From the NCBI RefSeq assembly GCF_024494355.1, contig NZ_JAKNQY010000025.1:34170-98169 (forward strand): a stretch of DNA of 64,000 nt, in the 5' to 3' direction. Position 1 is the first letter of the stretch. The number at the start of each line of letters is the position of its first letter. A program made the position numbers and the translations under genes. The notes beneath the pieces are model-generated. The model did no database searches. It was given only the letters and a program-made list of their open reading frames with translations, and was not told the DNA's origin. Positions 9,881 through 18,519 of this stretch are shown piece by piece. The DNA is from Pseudomonas sp. Q11 (lineage in GTDB: Bacteria; Pseudomonadota; Gammaproteobacteria; Pseudomonadales; Pseudomonadaceae).

Positions 9881-9925
9881 GTTGTTCTGTGCCTGCTACA
9901 AACCCCTCGTGACAGGCAGCAAGCT

Positions 9926-12385
9926 CTACCAGTTATAGGTCAGGTCCGTGGTCAGGGTGCGGCCCTGGCCGTAGTAGCAGTCCCAGTCGCTACGGCAGCT
10001 GGCGACGTACTTCTTGTCTTCGAGGTTTTCCATGTTCATCCGCACACTCACGCCCTTGATGCGCAGGGGAGATTTCTCGAAGTCATAGGACATCATGGCG
10101 TCGTACACCGTGTAGGACGGGATCTGGAACGCACCTTCATAATCGGTGCCGTAGCTCTGGCGCACATAACGGGCGCCGATGCCTGCGCCGAAACCGGCCA
10201 GGGGGCTGGCGCCGGTGAAGGTGTAGTCGATCCAGGCCGAGGCGGTCAGTGGCGGGGCGCTGGCCGGGTGACGACCTTGGCGACCATCGTTGTCCTTGGT
10301 GTACTCGATGTCGTTGCGCGACACCGAACCGATCATCCGGATGTTTTCATTGAGGTTGATCTTGCCTTCCAGCTCGATGCCCTGGGAGCGCATTTCGCCG
10401 GACTGCTCACTGACCCCGTATTCGGCTCCCAAAACGCTAGTGACGACGTTTTCCTGCACGATGTCATAGACCGACAGTTGGATAAAACCGTCGATGTCCT
10501 TGGGTTCGTACTTGATACCCGCTTCGTATTGCTTGCCGGTGGTCGGTTCAAACGCGGGCCCGGAGATATTCGTGTTACTGACGGGCATGAAGGATTCGGA
10601 GTAGCTCACATAAGGCGTGAGACCGTTGTCGAACAGGTAGCCGAAACCGGCCCGGCCGCTGAATTTCTCATCTCGGGTTTTGCTGCTGGTGCCCGCCAGG
10701 GGCTGTTTGTTATCGGTGTCGGCGAAGTCGTAGCGCCCGCCGACGGTAAAGAACCATTTGTCCCATTTGAGTTGGTCCTGAACATAGAGGCCGGTCTGGC
10801 GGATGGTGTTATCCCAACGATGGGGCGAGGTGAAGTTGATCTGCCCACCATACACCGGGTTGTACATGTCGATGGCCGCGGCGCTGCGGTCATACAGTCC
10901 GAGGAACTTGGATTCGAAATGGTAGTGGTCCACGCCCAGCAGCACGGTGTGGTCCAGCTCACCGGTCTTGAATTTGGCCTGGGCGGTGGAATCGATGTTG
11001 TAGACCTTGTTGGTTTGCGACCAGTCCACACCGTAGCGACGCATGTAGCGCTGGTCATTGACGCCTGTGGTGGGGTTGGCGATGAAACCATAACCGTGCA
11101 GCGTATCCACATACTGGTCATCAACCTGGGCATAGCGGGCGGTCTGCTTGAGGGTCCAGACGTCGTTGAGTTCGTGGGACGCCTCATAGCCGACGACAAA
11201 TTGCTCGCGGTTATACTTGTTCACATCCGGCTCGCCAAAGAACGTCGAGCGGCTGTACTTGCCGTTCGGGTTTGGCAACACAGTGCCGGAGGCGGGCAGG
11301 CCCTGGGCGGACGGGGTGTCGTGGTCTTTCTGGTACTGGGCGAAGATTGTAATGCTGGTAGCGTCGCTCGGGTTCCAGGTCAGGCTGGGTGCCAAAAGCA
11401 TACGGTTGCTTTCGACGTAGTCGATTTCCGAACCGGAGTCTTCCACCATGCCGGTCAGGCGGTAGAGAAACTCGCCCTGATCATCCAGTGGGCCGCCCAG
11501 GTCAAAGCCGAGCTTCTTGCGGTCGTTATCGCCGGCGCCCAAGGTCACTTCATGCAACGGCATGGCGGTGGGGCGCTTGCTGACCATATTGACGATACCG
11601 CCCGGCTGGTTCTGGCCGTAAAGCACCGAGGCCGGGCCCTTGAGCACTTCGATGCGCTCCAGGGTGTACGGGTCGATTTGCAGCGCGCCGCCGGTGCTGC
11701 CACCGCCGTAGGGCAGGTGCAGGCCGTCGAGGTACAGCGGTGTGGGGATGAAGCCACGGGAGGTCGGTTCGTCGAAGATCGTCACGCGGTCGGAGAAGCC
11801 ACCACCGGTCATGCCGGCGGTGTAACGCAGGGCTTCGGTCACGCTTTGCGAGCCGCGCAGCTTGACTTCGTCCTGGGTGATGACGTTTACGGTTTGCGGT
11901 ATTTCATTGAGCGGTGTATCGGTTTTGCTGCCCGTACCGGTTCTTTTCGCGACGATCCCATCGACCGCCCCCCACGCCGACTCCTGGGTCCCTGAAATAT
12001 TGATTGGCGCCAGATCCAGGCCGGCACCGTTGCTGCGGCTCTGCAACGTCACGCTGTTGCCTTGGACGCTATAGGTGATGTGGGTGCCTTGAAGCAACTG
12101 GGCCATGGCCGCCGCCGGTTCCAGGTCGCCGCTCACAGCCGTGCTGCGCACGCCGCTGACATCGTTCGGGCTGTAAAGCACTTGCAGGTTGGTCTGGCGA
12201 CCGAATTCCTGCAAGGCGCTCCCCAGCGCCTGAGCAGGAATGTTGATCGCCACGACTTGTGCGTGGGCATGGCCGATCATCGGCAAGGTGAGCGCCATCG
12301 CGCAGAGGGTCGAAAGGTTTGGTCGAAATGAGCGGCGGATTAGCAGAGCCTTGGCGAGAGGGTTAAGTCCGTGCGGTGCGGGCAT
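9926..12385 (-). CDS. TonB-dependent siderophore receptor, FhuA/FoxA type, with signalling domain
   Basis: An 819-residue outer-membrane receptor. The chosen ATG (12385) follows an AGAGTAGAAGA stretch and starts MPAPHGLNPL; the frame is open 24 codons further upstream. Order: signal peptide ending AHA (about 45), STN signalling domain (INIPAQALGSALQEFG...), plug (NEIPQTVNVITQDEV, LYGQNQPGGIVNMV), and a beta-barrel ending in an aromatic residue (LTYNW). The C-terminal CRSDWDCYYGQGR segment with paired cysteines is typical of ferrichrome/ferrioxamine receptors (FhuA, FoxA, FiuA) and is absent from FpvA. The STN domain implies cell-surface signalling through an anti-sigma factor, but none is adjacent. 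It lies 114 bp downstream of pvdE on the same strand and has its own Fur-like site. It is probably a xenosiderophore hydroxamate receptor; an accessory pyoverdine receptor is the alternative. Confidence 0.85.
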   Translation of the reverse strand: MPAPHGLNPLAKALLIRRSFRPNLSTLCAMALTLPMIGHAHAQVVAINIPAQALGSALQEFGRQTNLQVLYSPNDVSGVRSTAVSGDLEPAAAMAQLLQGTHITYSVQGNSVTLQSRSNGAGLDLAPINISGTQESAWGAVDGIVAKRTGTGSKTDTPLNEIPQTVNVITQDEVKLRGSQSVTEALRYTAGMTGGGFSDRVTIFDEPTSRGFIPTPLYLDGLHLPYGGGSTGGALQIDPYTLERIEVLKGPASVLYGQNQPGGIVNMVSKRPTAMPLHEVTLGAGDNDRKKLGFDLGGPLDDQGEFLYRLTGMVEDSGSEIDYVESNRMLLAPSLTWNPSDATSITIFAQYQKDHDTPSAQGLPASGTVLPNPNGKYSRSTFFGEPDVNKYNREQFVVGYEASHELNDVWTLKQTARYAQVDDQYVDTLHGYGFIANPTTGVNDQRYMRRYGVDWSQTNKVYNIDSTAQAKFKTGELDHTVLLGVDHYHFESKFLGLYDRSAAAIDMYNPVYGGQINFTSPHRWDNTIRQTGLYVQDQLKWDKWFFTVGGRYDFADTDNKQPLAGTSSKTRDEKFSGRAGFGYLFDNGLTPYVSYSESFMPVSNTNISGPAFEPTTGKQYEAGIKYEPKDIDGFIQLSVYDIVQENVVTSVLGAEYGVSEQSGEMRSQGIELEGKINLNENIRMIGSVSRNDIEYTKDNDGRQGRHPASAPPLTASAWIDYTFTGASPLAGFGAGIGARYVRQSYGTDYEGAFQIPSYTVYDAMMSYDFEKSPLRIKGVSVRMNMENLEDKKYVASCRSDWDCYYGQGRTLTTDLTYNW

Positions 12386-12411
12386 TGTTCTTCTACTCTT
12401 TAAGTGGTGAT

Positions 12412-12430
12412 GAGAACTATTTCCATTAGC
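12412..12430 (-). promoter_or_regulatory. Fur-box-like site upstream of the FhuA/FoxA-type receptor
   Basis: GAGAACTATTTCCATTAGC on the + strand matches 12 of 19 positions of the consensus GATAATGATAATCATTATC by hand alignment. It lies 26 bp upstream of the receptor ATG, where Fur would block transcription or early elongation. Confidence 0.5.
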
Positions 12431-12441
12431 TGTAAGTAAGA

Positions 12442-12475
12442 CGTTGAGCTTTTCCAAAACCAGAAAAGCTCAACG
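12442..12475. terminator. Perfect 13-bp inverted repeat between pvdE and the receptor gene
   Basis: CGTTGAGCTTTTC, the loop CAAAACCA, then GAAAAGCTCAACG: a perfect 13-bp stem. On the + strand it is followed by GTGTTTTTTA, the layout of an intrinsic terminator for antisense transcription. In the sense direction (minus) there is no good T-run, so there it would be a stem-loop in a pvdE-receptor readthrough transcript. Confidence 0.65.
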
Positions 12476-12499
12476 GTGTTTTTTACGAATTTTTCTCAA

Positions 12500-14149
12500 T
12501 CAGGCAGGTTGGAGCTCGGTGATCACCTCCCCGGCCTCCATCCGCACCAACTGATCCGCCACATCGAAATACCGGTCATCATGAGAAATCACGATGATGG
12601 TCTTGCCCAGGCGCTTGAGGTCCGGCAGCAGCTCGGTGTAGAAAATCCGCCGGAAGGTCGGGTCCTGGTCGGCGGCCCATTCGTCGAACACCAGCACAGG
12701 GCGTTCTTCCAGCCACGCATTGACCAGCGCCAGGCGCTTGCGCTGGCCGGTGGACAGGTCGGTGGTGGTGAAGGCGCCGTCGCGCACGCTGACCTTGTGG
12801 GCGATCTCCAGGCGTTGCAGGTATTTATTGGCGTCGTCCGGGATATGGGTGTCGCCCTGCACGATGTCGTCGAACAGGTAGTAATCGGCAAAAATCGTAG
12901 TGAACAACTGGCGATAGTCGTCGCGGGTCACGGCCGTCACCACGTGGTCGTTGAGGCGGATTTCGCCCTGCTGCGGCGCGTACAGGCCCAACAGCAGCTT
13001 GATCAGGGTGGTTTTGCCGCAGCCGTTTTCACCGACGATGAACACAATGTCACCCTGGTCGATCTTCAGGTTCACCGGCCCCAGGCGGAACGGCGTGGCG
13101 CCTTCCACCGCCGGGAAACTGTAGGACACATTGCTCAGTTCAAGGCTCTGCACTGGCGTTGTTCCGTTGCCCTGGTCGCTGAGCAACAAATGCGGTTCGG
13201 GGGAGGAAAACTGTTCCGACAGTTCGGCAATGCGTCGGAAGGCAATCTGCGCGCGGCTGACAATCGGCAGCGTGCCGATCAGATGTTCCAGCGGCCCCTT
13301 CATGTACAGCAGCACCAGCACGAAGCCGCTCATCACTGCTTTATCGGCGCTCGGCCACAGCGATTGCAGGGCCAGGGCCAGGCCGATCACCACGAAAAAC
13401 AACATCGAGCCAAAGGTCTTGGCGATCACAAAGGTATTTACCGAGCGGATCTGTGTGTCGCAGATTTTGTCGGCGGTGTGCTCGATGCCCGAGACGAACA
13501 TGCGATGCCGGCGCGGGCGATGGATGCGCAGCTCCTTGGCACCTGCGGCGATGGCGTTGTAGTGCTTTTGCAGCTCGTCTTCGGCGTCGCGGGCCTGCAT
13601 GAACCCTTTGATCCCGCGGCCCCGCGCGATGTACTGGACCACGGTGCCGATCACAATCGCCACGACCATCATCAGAAACATCGGCCACGACAGCATTGCC
13701 AGATACCCCATGCAGCCAAGGGTGACCGTGAAAGAAATGGCCAGCGGGGCAAAGGCGAAGGCGAAGTCGCTGATGGTGTCGACGTCGTGGGTCAGTACCG
13801 GGATCAGGCGATGGCTGCGGTAGCGTTCGATCTGCTCGATAGGGGCCGAGAGGACTTTTTCGCCCAGCTCCTTGCGCAGCTTGGCGATGATCTTCTGGCC
13901 GACGTAGTTGGTGCCGATGTCGGAACAGATGGAGCTGACCAGGGCCAGCAGGCATAACCCGGCGAACACGCCCACCACGGTGTGGCTCAGCCCGCCTTCG
14001 GCGTGCAGCACTTGGTTGATGGTCGCCAGCAGCACGGTCACGCTCAGGCCTCCGACCATGCCCAGCAGGATGGCGCCGATGACAATCAGCCGGAAGGGTT
14101 TGAGCAGGGTGAACAATTCATTGATCACCCCGCGTTTTGGTTGGCTCAT
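12500..14149 (-). CDS. pvdE: Pyoverdine (ferribactin) ABC exporter PvdE
   Basis: A 549-residue half-transporter, the same length as P. aeruginosa PvdE, with an N-terminal membrane domain of about six helices (1-330) fused to an ATPase domain. Walker A GENGCGKTT, signature LSTGQRKRLAL and Walker B PVLVFDEWAADQDP are all intact. It belongs to the SyrD/cyclic-peptide exporter family. In Pseudomonas, PvdE moves acylated ferribactin from the cytoplasm to the periplasm, where PvdN, PvdM, PvdO and PvdP act. The start at 14149 (MSQPKRG) has GGAAACCTCC directly upstream; the longer open frame to 14368 contains the promoter and is rejected. An iron-starvation box lies 105 bp upstream. The FhuA-type receptor follows. 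Confidence 0.97.
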   Translation of the reverse strand: MSQPKRGVINELFTLLKPFRLIVIGAILLGMVGGLSVTVLLATINQVLHAEGGLSHTVVGVFAGLCLLALVSSICSDIGTNYVGQKIIAKLRKELGEKVLSAPIEQIERYRSHRLIPVLTHDVDTISDFAFAFAPLAISFTVTLGCMGYLAMLSWPMFLMMVVAIVIGTVVQYIARGRGIKGFMQARDAEDELQKHYNAIAAGAKELRIHRPRRHRMFVSGIEHTADKICDTQIRSVNTFVIAKTFGSMLFFVVIGLALALQSLWPSADKAVMSGFVLVLLYMKGPLEHLIGTLPIVSRAQIAFRRIAELSEQFSSPEPHLLLSDQGNGTTPVQSLELSNVSYSFPAVEGATPFRLGPVNLKIDQGDIVFIVGENGCGKTTLIKLLLGLYAPQQGEIRLNDHVVTAVTRDDYRQLFTTIFADYYLFDDIVQGDTHIPDDANKYLQRLEIAHKVSVRDGAFTTTDLSTGQRKRLALVNAWLEERPVLVFDEWAADQDPTFRRIFYTELLPDLKRLGKTIIVISHDDRYFDVADQLVRMEAGEVITELQPA

Positions 14150-14253
14150 GGAGGTTTCCCTGCTAGATGAAAAGAGCGAAGGCCATCGCGGGGCATTCAC
14201 CGCATGGGCTGGAGGACGGCGGCACGCCGGTTTGGGGCCCGCCCACCTGTAGA

Positions 14254-14277
14254 ACGATTGGATGGGAGGGGAATTTA
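14254..14277 (-). promoter_or_regulatory. Iron-starvation (PvdS) box of pvdE
   Basis: On the minus strand TAAAT, 16 nt, then CGT (continuing CGTTCT). This is the known recognition pattern of the ECF sigma factor PvdS, about 105 bp upstream of the pvdE start. Confidence 0.85.
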
Positions 14278-14303
14278 GCGATGCTCCGGATGAGCAAAAT
14301 ACC

Positions 14304-14333
14304 TGTGGCGAGGGAGCAAGCTCCCTCGCCACA
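14304..14333. repeat. Compact REP palindrome, GTGGCGAGGGAGC family
   Basis: Two perfectly complementary 14-nt arms (TGTGGCGAGGGAGC and its complement) separated by AA. It lies between the pvdE promoter and the orphan terminator. Confidence 0.85.
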
Positions 14334-14381
14334 GTTGTGTTCGCAGCCCTGGTATTGGCTGTGTTCATGGAATCCAGGATT

Positions 14382-14415
14382 AAAAAGGCCGGCGCCCAAC
14401 AAAGCCGGTCTTTTT
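14382..14415. terminator. Intrinsic terminator, bidirectional, between divergent pvdE and fpvA
   Basis: AAAAAGGCCGGC, a 10-nt loop, then GCCGGTCTTTTT, with a T-run on both strands. It does not lie at the end of any gene I can see; it separates the pvdE promoter from the fpvA upstream region. Confidence 0.75.
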
Positions 14416-14429
14416 TGAATCCTCTTCAC

Positions 14430-14450
14430 GAATGATAAGTAAAATCATTC
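14430..14450 (+). promoter_or_regulatory. Fur-box-like palindrome upstream of fpvA
   Basis: GAATGAT, seven bases, then ATCATTC: perfect 7-nt inverted arms that resemble a Fur site (about 10 of 19 consensus positions). It lies 250 bp before the fpvA ATG. Confidence 0.45.
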
Positions 14451-14701
14451 CGGTTTTGGCAGGTGCTGCGTCTTACTTAGGTATGTGGACAAATCGGGTC
14501 GGGCAGGACGCTCAGGCACCGGGTTTGTTCAGCAAAGATTTCGCCGTCGTCCAGCCGGATGACCGTGCCCGGGGAGGGGCCGGTCGGCCCCGCACTGACA
14601 CATTACCCAGGGGCAATCGACCGTGCGGGTTCTCTCGTGCTGGCGAGCGGCGGGCCCTTCGGCCCCATGGACTTTTACTTCTACCAATAATAGAGAGCAC
14701 G
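14451..14701 (+). other. fpvA leader region with two GC-rich stem-loops
   Basis: No separate gene is seen. The stretch contains GGGGCC-GGTC-GGCCCC (about 14576-14591) and GGGCC-CTTC-GGCCC (14652-14665), the latter 40 nt before the fpvA start. The fpvA frame is open through the whole leader, but the residues encoded there look unlike a signal peptide. No TAAAT-N16-CGT box was found, which fits FpvI rather than PvdS control of fpvA. Confidence 0.5.
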
Positions 14702-17170
14702 ATGTCATCCATTCATGAGTTGAAACCTCTGTTCAAGGCACTCGTCATGTCCCGCGGCCTGCGTTCGCGCCGGGTGTTGACCGGTCTGGGGCTGGTCTGC
14801 CTGCTGCCACTCAGCGCTCAGGTGATGGCTGAAGACGTCAGCATCGACATTCCTGCGCAATCGCTGCCCCAGGCACTGCAAGCGTTCGGTCAGCAGACCA
14901 ACCAACAAGTGATCTACAACGCTGGCGATATGGCCGGGCTGAAAAGCAACCGTGTCAGCGGCAAGATGAGCCCGCAGGCGGCCCTCACCGAATTGCTCAA
15001 GGGCACCGGCGTGCGCTACAGCATTGAGGGCAATACCCTGATGCTGCTGCGCGGTTCTGCCACTGGGTCCCTTGAGCTGGGCGCGACCACCGTCAAAGCA
15101 CAGGAGCTGGCGGCGACGACCGAAGGCAGCAAGTCATACACCAGTAACGCCGTGACCATCGGCAAGGGCACCCATACCATCAAGGAAATTCCTCAGTCGG
15201 TCACCGTAATGACACGCAAGCAGATGGATGACCAGAACCTGGTCAACCTCAAGGACGCCGTCAACCAGACTACCGGCATCGTCGGCCTGCAGGGCGTTGG
15301 CCAAGGCATGATCCTGTCGTCACGCGGGTTCCAGATCGACGACTGGCAGTACGACGGTGTGCCGATCCCGCGTAACACCTATTCGCTGGGCAACTGGGCG
15401 ACTCAGGACCTGATCTTCTTCGATCGCCTGGAAATCATGCGCGGCGCCTCCGGCCTGCTGCAAGGCACGGGCAGCCCCGGTGGTGCCGTCAACTTAGTGC
15501 GCAAGCGTGGCCAGAACGCACCGACCGTGACCCTGACCGGCAAGGCCGGCTCCTGGGATCACTACGGTCTGCAACTGGACGCCGGCGGCCCGCTGAACCA
15601 GGCCGGCAACATCCGCGGTCGCATCGTCGTCGACGAAGACCAGAGCAATTCATTCGTCGACCATGCGTGGAGCAAGACCCATTCGCTATACGGCGCGCTG
15701 GACGTCGACCTGAGCGAAGACACCACCCTGGGTTTCGCGGTCAGCCAATCCAACGGCGAATCGCGGGGCAACATTCGCGGCCTGCCACGCTACGCCGATG
15801 GCAGGATGCCGGACGTGTCGCGCTCGACCTACACGGGGGCGCGCTGGAACCGCTCCGAAATCGACGTCACCACCCTCTACGCCGATCTGGAGCACCGCTT
15901 CAATGAGGACTGGGCGTTCAAGGTCGGCGCGGTGCACATGAGCGAAGACAACCAGGCGAAAAACCAGCGCGTCCAAAGGGGTGGTGGTCTCCTGCCTGAT
16001 GGCAGCGGCGTGCAATATGCCGACTTCCTGACCGATTTCCAGTCCACGAAGGTCGGTCTCGACATGAACCTGACCGGCAAGTTCGAAGCCTTGTCGATGG
16101 AGCAGGAAGTCATGCTGGGCGGCAACTATTCCCAGCTGGAAACCGATGACCGCTACGCCCGTACATTCAACAACACCAGCGACTCCATCTTCGACATTGA
16201 CAATGACCGTCCGGACATCAGCTACGACAGTTTGATCGCCGCGGGCGGCCAAGGCACCCTCAGCAAATACGATATCCGCCAGAAGGGCGTGTACGGTACC
16301 TGGCGCGTCAAGCCGGTGGACGATCTGACGCTGGTGCTGGGTTCCCGGGTCAGCTGGTATGACTACAGCTACAAGTCGAAAACCGAAAACTCAGCCGGTA
16401 TCACAGGCAACGCGCCAAGCACCGGAACTGAAACCGGAGTGGTCACGCCCTACGCGGGCATCATCTATGACCTGAGCCGCGAATGGGCCGTGTATGCCAG
16501 TTATACCGACGTGTTCCAGCCGCAGACCAATCGCGATGCCAACGGTTCGGTGCTCAAGCCGATAGTCGGCACCAACTACGAAGTCGGCCTCAAAGGCGAA
16601 TTGATGGACGGTCGGGTCAATACCTCCCTGGCAATCTTCCGCTACGACCATGAGAACCGTGCCATCAACGACGGTGGTTCGGGGTGTGGCGGCTCGGGTT
16701 GCTCGGTAGCCTCGGGCAAAGTGCGCAGCCAGGGTATCGACGCCGAAATCAGTGGTGAAGTGATAGACAACCTGCAGCTGTTCGCGGGTTACACCTACAA
16801 CACCACCAAGTACCTGGAGGACCCGGACAATGAAGGGAGTATTTTCAGCACCTGGACGCCGAAACACATGCTGCGCGTGTGGGGCAACTACCAGTTCACC
16901 GGCGACTGGAGCCGTGTCAGCACCGGCTTGGGCTTCACCACCCAGAGCCACACGATGGTTTACGACTACGATCGTGAAGTCCCGGGTTACACCGTATGGA
17001 ACGCCCGCGTCGGCTACCAACTGACGCCGGAAATCGCCTTGGCGGTCAACGCCAACAACCTGTTCGACAAGACGTACATTACGTCCGCCTACAACCAGAT
17101 CAATGGCAACAACAACTTCGGTGATCCACGCAACCTGATGTTCAGCGTGACGTACAAACCGCAGTTCTGA
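14702..17170 (+). CDS. fpvA: Ferripyoverdine TonB-dependent receptor FpvA
   Basis: An 822-residue outer-membrane receptor that imports ferripyoverdine with energy from TonB and signals its presence inward. Order: signal peptide ending QVMA (about 43), STN signalling domain (VSIDIPAQSLPQALQAFGQQ...), plug with the FpvA-type segment KEIPQSVTVMTRKQMDDQNL, and a barrel ending LMFSVTYKPQF. The ATG at 14702 is preceded by GAGAGC; the frame is open 90 codons upstream without a plausible secretion signal. Next to pvdE and the NRPS, as in P. aeruginosa, this is the cognate receptor rather than the FhuA-type one at 9926. The STN domain normally acts through the anti-sigma factor FpvR on PvdS and FpvI. 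FpvI is at 29174, while FpvR is not in the window. Confidence 0.93.
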   Translation: MSSIHELKPLFKALVMSRGLRSRRVLTGLGLVCLLPLSAQVMAEDVSIDIPAQSLPQALQAFGQQTNQQVIYNAGDMAGLKSNRVSGKMSPQAALTELLKGTGVRYSIEGNTLMLLRGSATGSLELGATTVKAQELAATTEGSKSYTSNAVTIGKGTHTIKEIPQSVTVMTRKQMDDQNLVNLKDAVNQTTGIVGLQGVGQGMILSSRGFQIDDWQYDGVPIPRNTYSLGNWATQDLIFFDRLEIMRGASGLLQGTGSPGGAVNLVRKRGQNAPTVTLTGKAGSWDHYGLQLDAGGPLNQAGNIRGRIVVDEDQSNSFVDHAWSKTHSLYGALDVDLSEDTTLGFAVSQSNGESRGNIRGLPRYADGRMPDVSRSTYTGARWNRSEIDVTTLYADLEHRFNEDWAFKVGAVHMSEDNQAKNQRVQRGGGLLPDGSGVQYADFLTDFQSTKVGLDMNLTGKFEALSMEQEVMLGGNYSQLETDDRYARTFNNTSDSIFDIDNDRPDISYDSLIAAGGQGTLSKYDIRQKGVYGTWRVKPVDDLTLVLGSRVSWYDYSYKSKTENSAGITGNAPSTGTETGVVTPYAGIIYDLSREWAVYASYTDVFQPQTNRDANGSVLKPIVGTNYEVGLKGELMDGRVNTSLAIFRYDHENRAINDGGSGCGGSGCSVASGKVRSQGIDAEISGEVIDNLQLFAGYTYNTTKYLEDPDNEGSIFSTWTPKHMLRVWGNYQFTGDWSRVSTGLGFTTQSHTMVYDYDREVPGYTVWNARVGYQLTPEIALAVNANNLFDKTYITSAYNQINGNNNFGDPRNLMFSVTYKPQF

Positions 17171-17223
17171 TCCTCGCGAGAGTGAAATAGACCTGCTTTG
17201 TGGGTAATGCTGTTCACTTAAGG

Positions 17224-17258
17224 AAACGGCGCTTTTCGAGACGGGAAAGCACCGTTTT
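17224..17258 (+). terminator. Intrinsic terminator after fpvA
   Basis: AAACGGCGCTTTTC pairs imperfectly with GGAAAGCACCGTTTT and is followed by CTTT; 53 bp after the fpvA stop. Confidence 0.65.
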
Positions 17259-17383
17259 CTTTGCCAAGGTTCCCACTGCGCAATGCCTGCGTTCGGCCAG
17301 CGTGGTTAACGGGGCGCCGAGATTAACGTCCGACGCGAGGCGGCCTTATAGCCGACCTGTTCTTGCGGGGGGACTCAATCCAA

Positions 17384-17613
17384 TTGTGGGAGCGGGCTTG
17401 CTCGCGAAAGCGGCGGGTCAGTTTGCGAGGAGGTTGGATGTGCCTGCGTCATCGCGAGCAAGCTTTGCTCCCACAGAAGGATTCCGGGTGCACACGGATA
17501 TTGTGTCTGCTGAAGATCCAATGTGGGAGCGAGCCTGCTCGCGAAGGCGGGGTTAAAGTCGTTGAAGATGGTGGATGTGCCGGCCTCATCGCGAGCAAGC
17601 CTTGCTCCCACAG
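17384..17613. repeat. Two REP doublets between fpvA and pvdO
   Basis: Inverted GTGGGAGC...GCTCGCGA pairs lie at about 17384-17476 and 17521-17612. They occupy the intergenic space between the convergent fpvA and pvdO; the second ends seven bases before the pvdO stop. Nothing else was seen in 17260-17383. Confidence 0.9.
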
Positions 17614-17619
17614 GGGCGC

Positions 17620-18495
17620 CTACATATCCCGCGCCACCCGAAAACCAATCCAGTCACCGCGATTGCCCGGCACCAGCGCGTTGCGGTTGCCGGAGCGGGA
17701 GAACACCGGTGCCTCGCCCCAGTCGTTGCCGCGGATACGCTTGAACTCGCATTTGCCGGTCAGCCAGGCGCTGCCGTCACTCGGGGCGCCGACGTAGTTT
17801 TCGTTATAGCAATCGGCCGTCCACTCGTAGACGTTACCGTGCATGTCGTACACGCCGAAGGCGTTGGGCGCGAAGCTGCCGGCCGGGGCGGTGAAGTTGT
17901 AGCCGTCGGCCGCGCCATAGGTGTTGGCGTGTTGGGCGATGCTGTATTCCTTGCCCTCGTCGAACGGGAAGGGGAACGGCCCGTTGGTGCCGCCGCGTGC
18001 GGCGTACTCGCGCAAAGACTCGCTGACCAGGCGGTATGGCTTGCCGGTTTTTTTCGACAACCAGGCCACGTAAGCGTTGGCCTCTTCGAAATTCATGCAC
18101 ACCGCTGGATGCCGGTCGGTGTATTGCTTGCGCGGGTCACTGCCCTGGTAGTCCGGGATGCCGGCCTTGCACGCGCGACCGGGACGTTTATCGCCGTCGG
18201 GCATCGAGTACCCGGTGTCGCGCAGGTAGGCGAACCATTCGCCCTTCAAGACCTGGAAGCGGCTGATCGCCAGCGGTTTGGCGAAGGTCACCGGGTGCAT
18301 CGGACCTTCGTCGGGCTCGCGTCCCACTTCATCTTCCGGGGTGCCCATCTGAAAGGTGCCTGTGGGCAGCACGACCATTTCCGGGCAGTCCTTGCAGTCG
18401 CGAAAGACCTGGCCCGGTTGCGACGCCTGGGCGCCAGAGGGCAGCAGGGCGGCGAGGGCCAGTGTCGGGAATAGCTTCAACGGAAAACTGTTCAT
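17620..18495 (-). CDS. pvdO: Pyoverdine maturation protein PvdO (formylglycine-generating-enzyme-like)
   Basis: A 291-residue protein with a Sec signal peptide (MNSFPLKLF...GAQA, about 24), so periplasmic. The rest is an FGE-sulfatase/SUMF1 fold: PTGTFQMGTPEDEVGREPDEGP near the start, then NAYVAWLSKKTGKPYRLVSE, VYDMHGNVYEWTADCYNENY and a C-terminal GFRVARD, the usual family landmarks. In fluorescent pseudomonads PvdO is needed to oxidise dihydropyoverdine to the mature fluorophore. It lies 24 bp after pvdN and ends the pvdM-pvdN-pvdO operon. Confidence 0.95.
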   Translation of the reverse strand: MNSFPLKLFPTLALAALLPSGAQASQPGQVFRDCKDCPEMVVLPTGTFQMGTPEDEVGREPDEGPMHPVTFAKPLAISRFQVLKGEWFAYLRDTGYSMPDGDKRPGRACKAGIPDYQGSDPRKQYTDRHPAVCMNFEEANAYVAWLSKKTGKPYRLVSESLREYAARGGTNGPFPFPFDEGKEYSIAQHANTYGAADGYNFTAPAGSFAPNAFGVYDMHGNVYEWTADCYNENYVGAPSDGSAWLTGKCEFKRIRGNDWGEAPVFSRSGNRNALVPGNRGDWIGFRVARDM

Positions 18496-18519
18496 CCATC
18501 TCTCTCGATAAAGTCAGGT

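Noticed and set aside
9794..11995. 733-codon open frame on the plus strand opposite the TonB receptor
   Set aside because: The opposite strand encodes a complete receptor with signal peptide, plug and barrel; the plus-strand product has no domain and begins inside a REP.
14432..14701. N-terminal extension of FpvA by 90 residues
   Set aside because: The extra residues would precede the signal peptide and cover the regulatory region and stem-loops; the ATG at 14702 gives a normal signal peptide.
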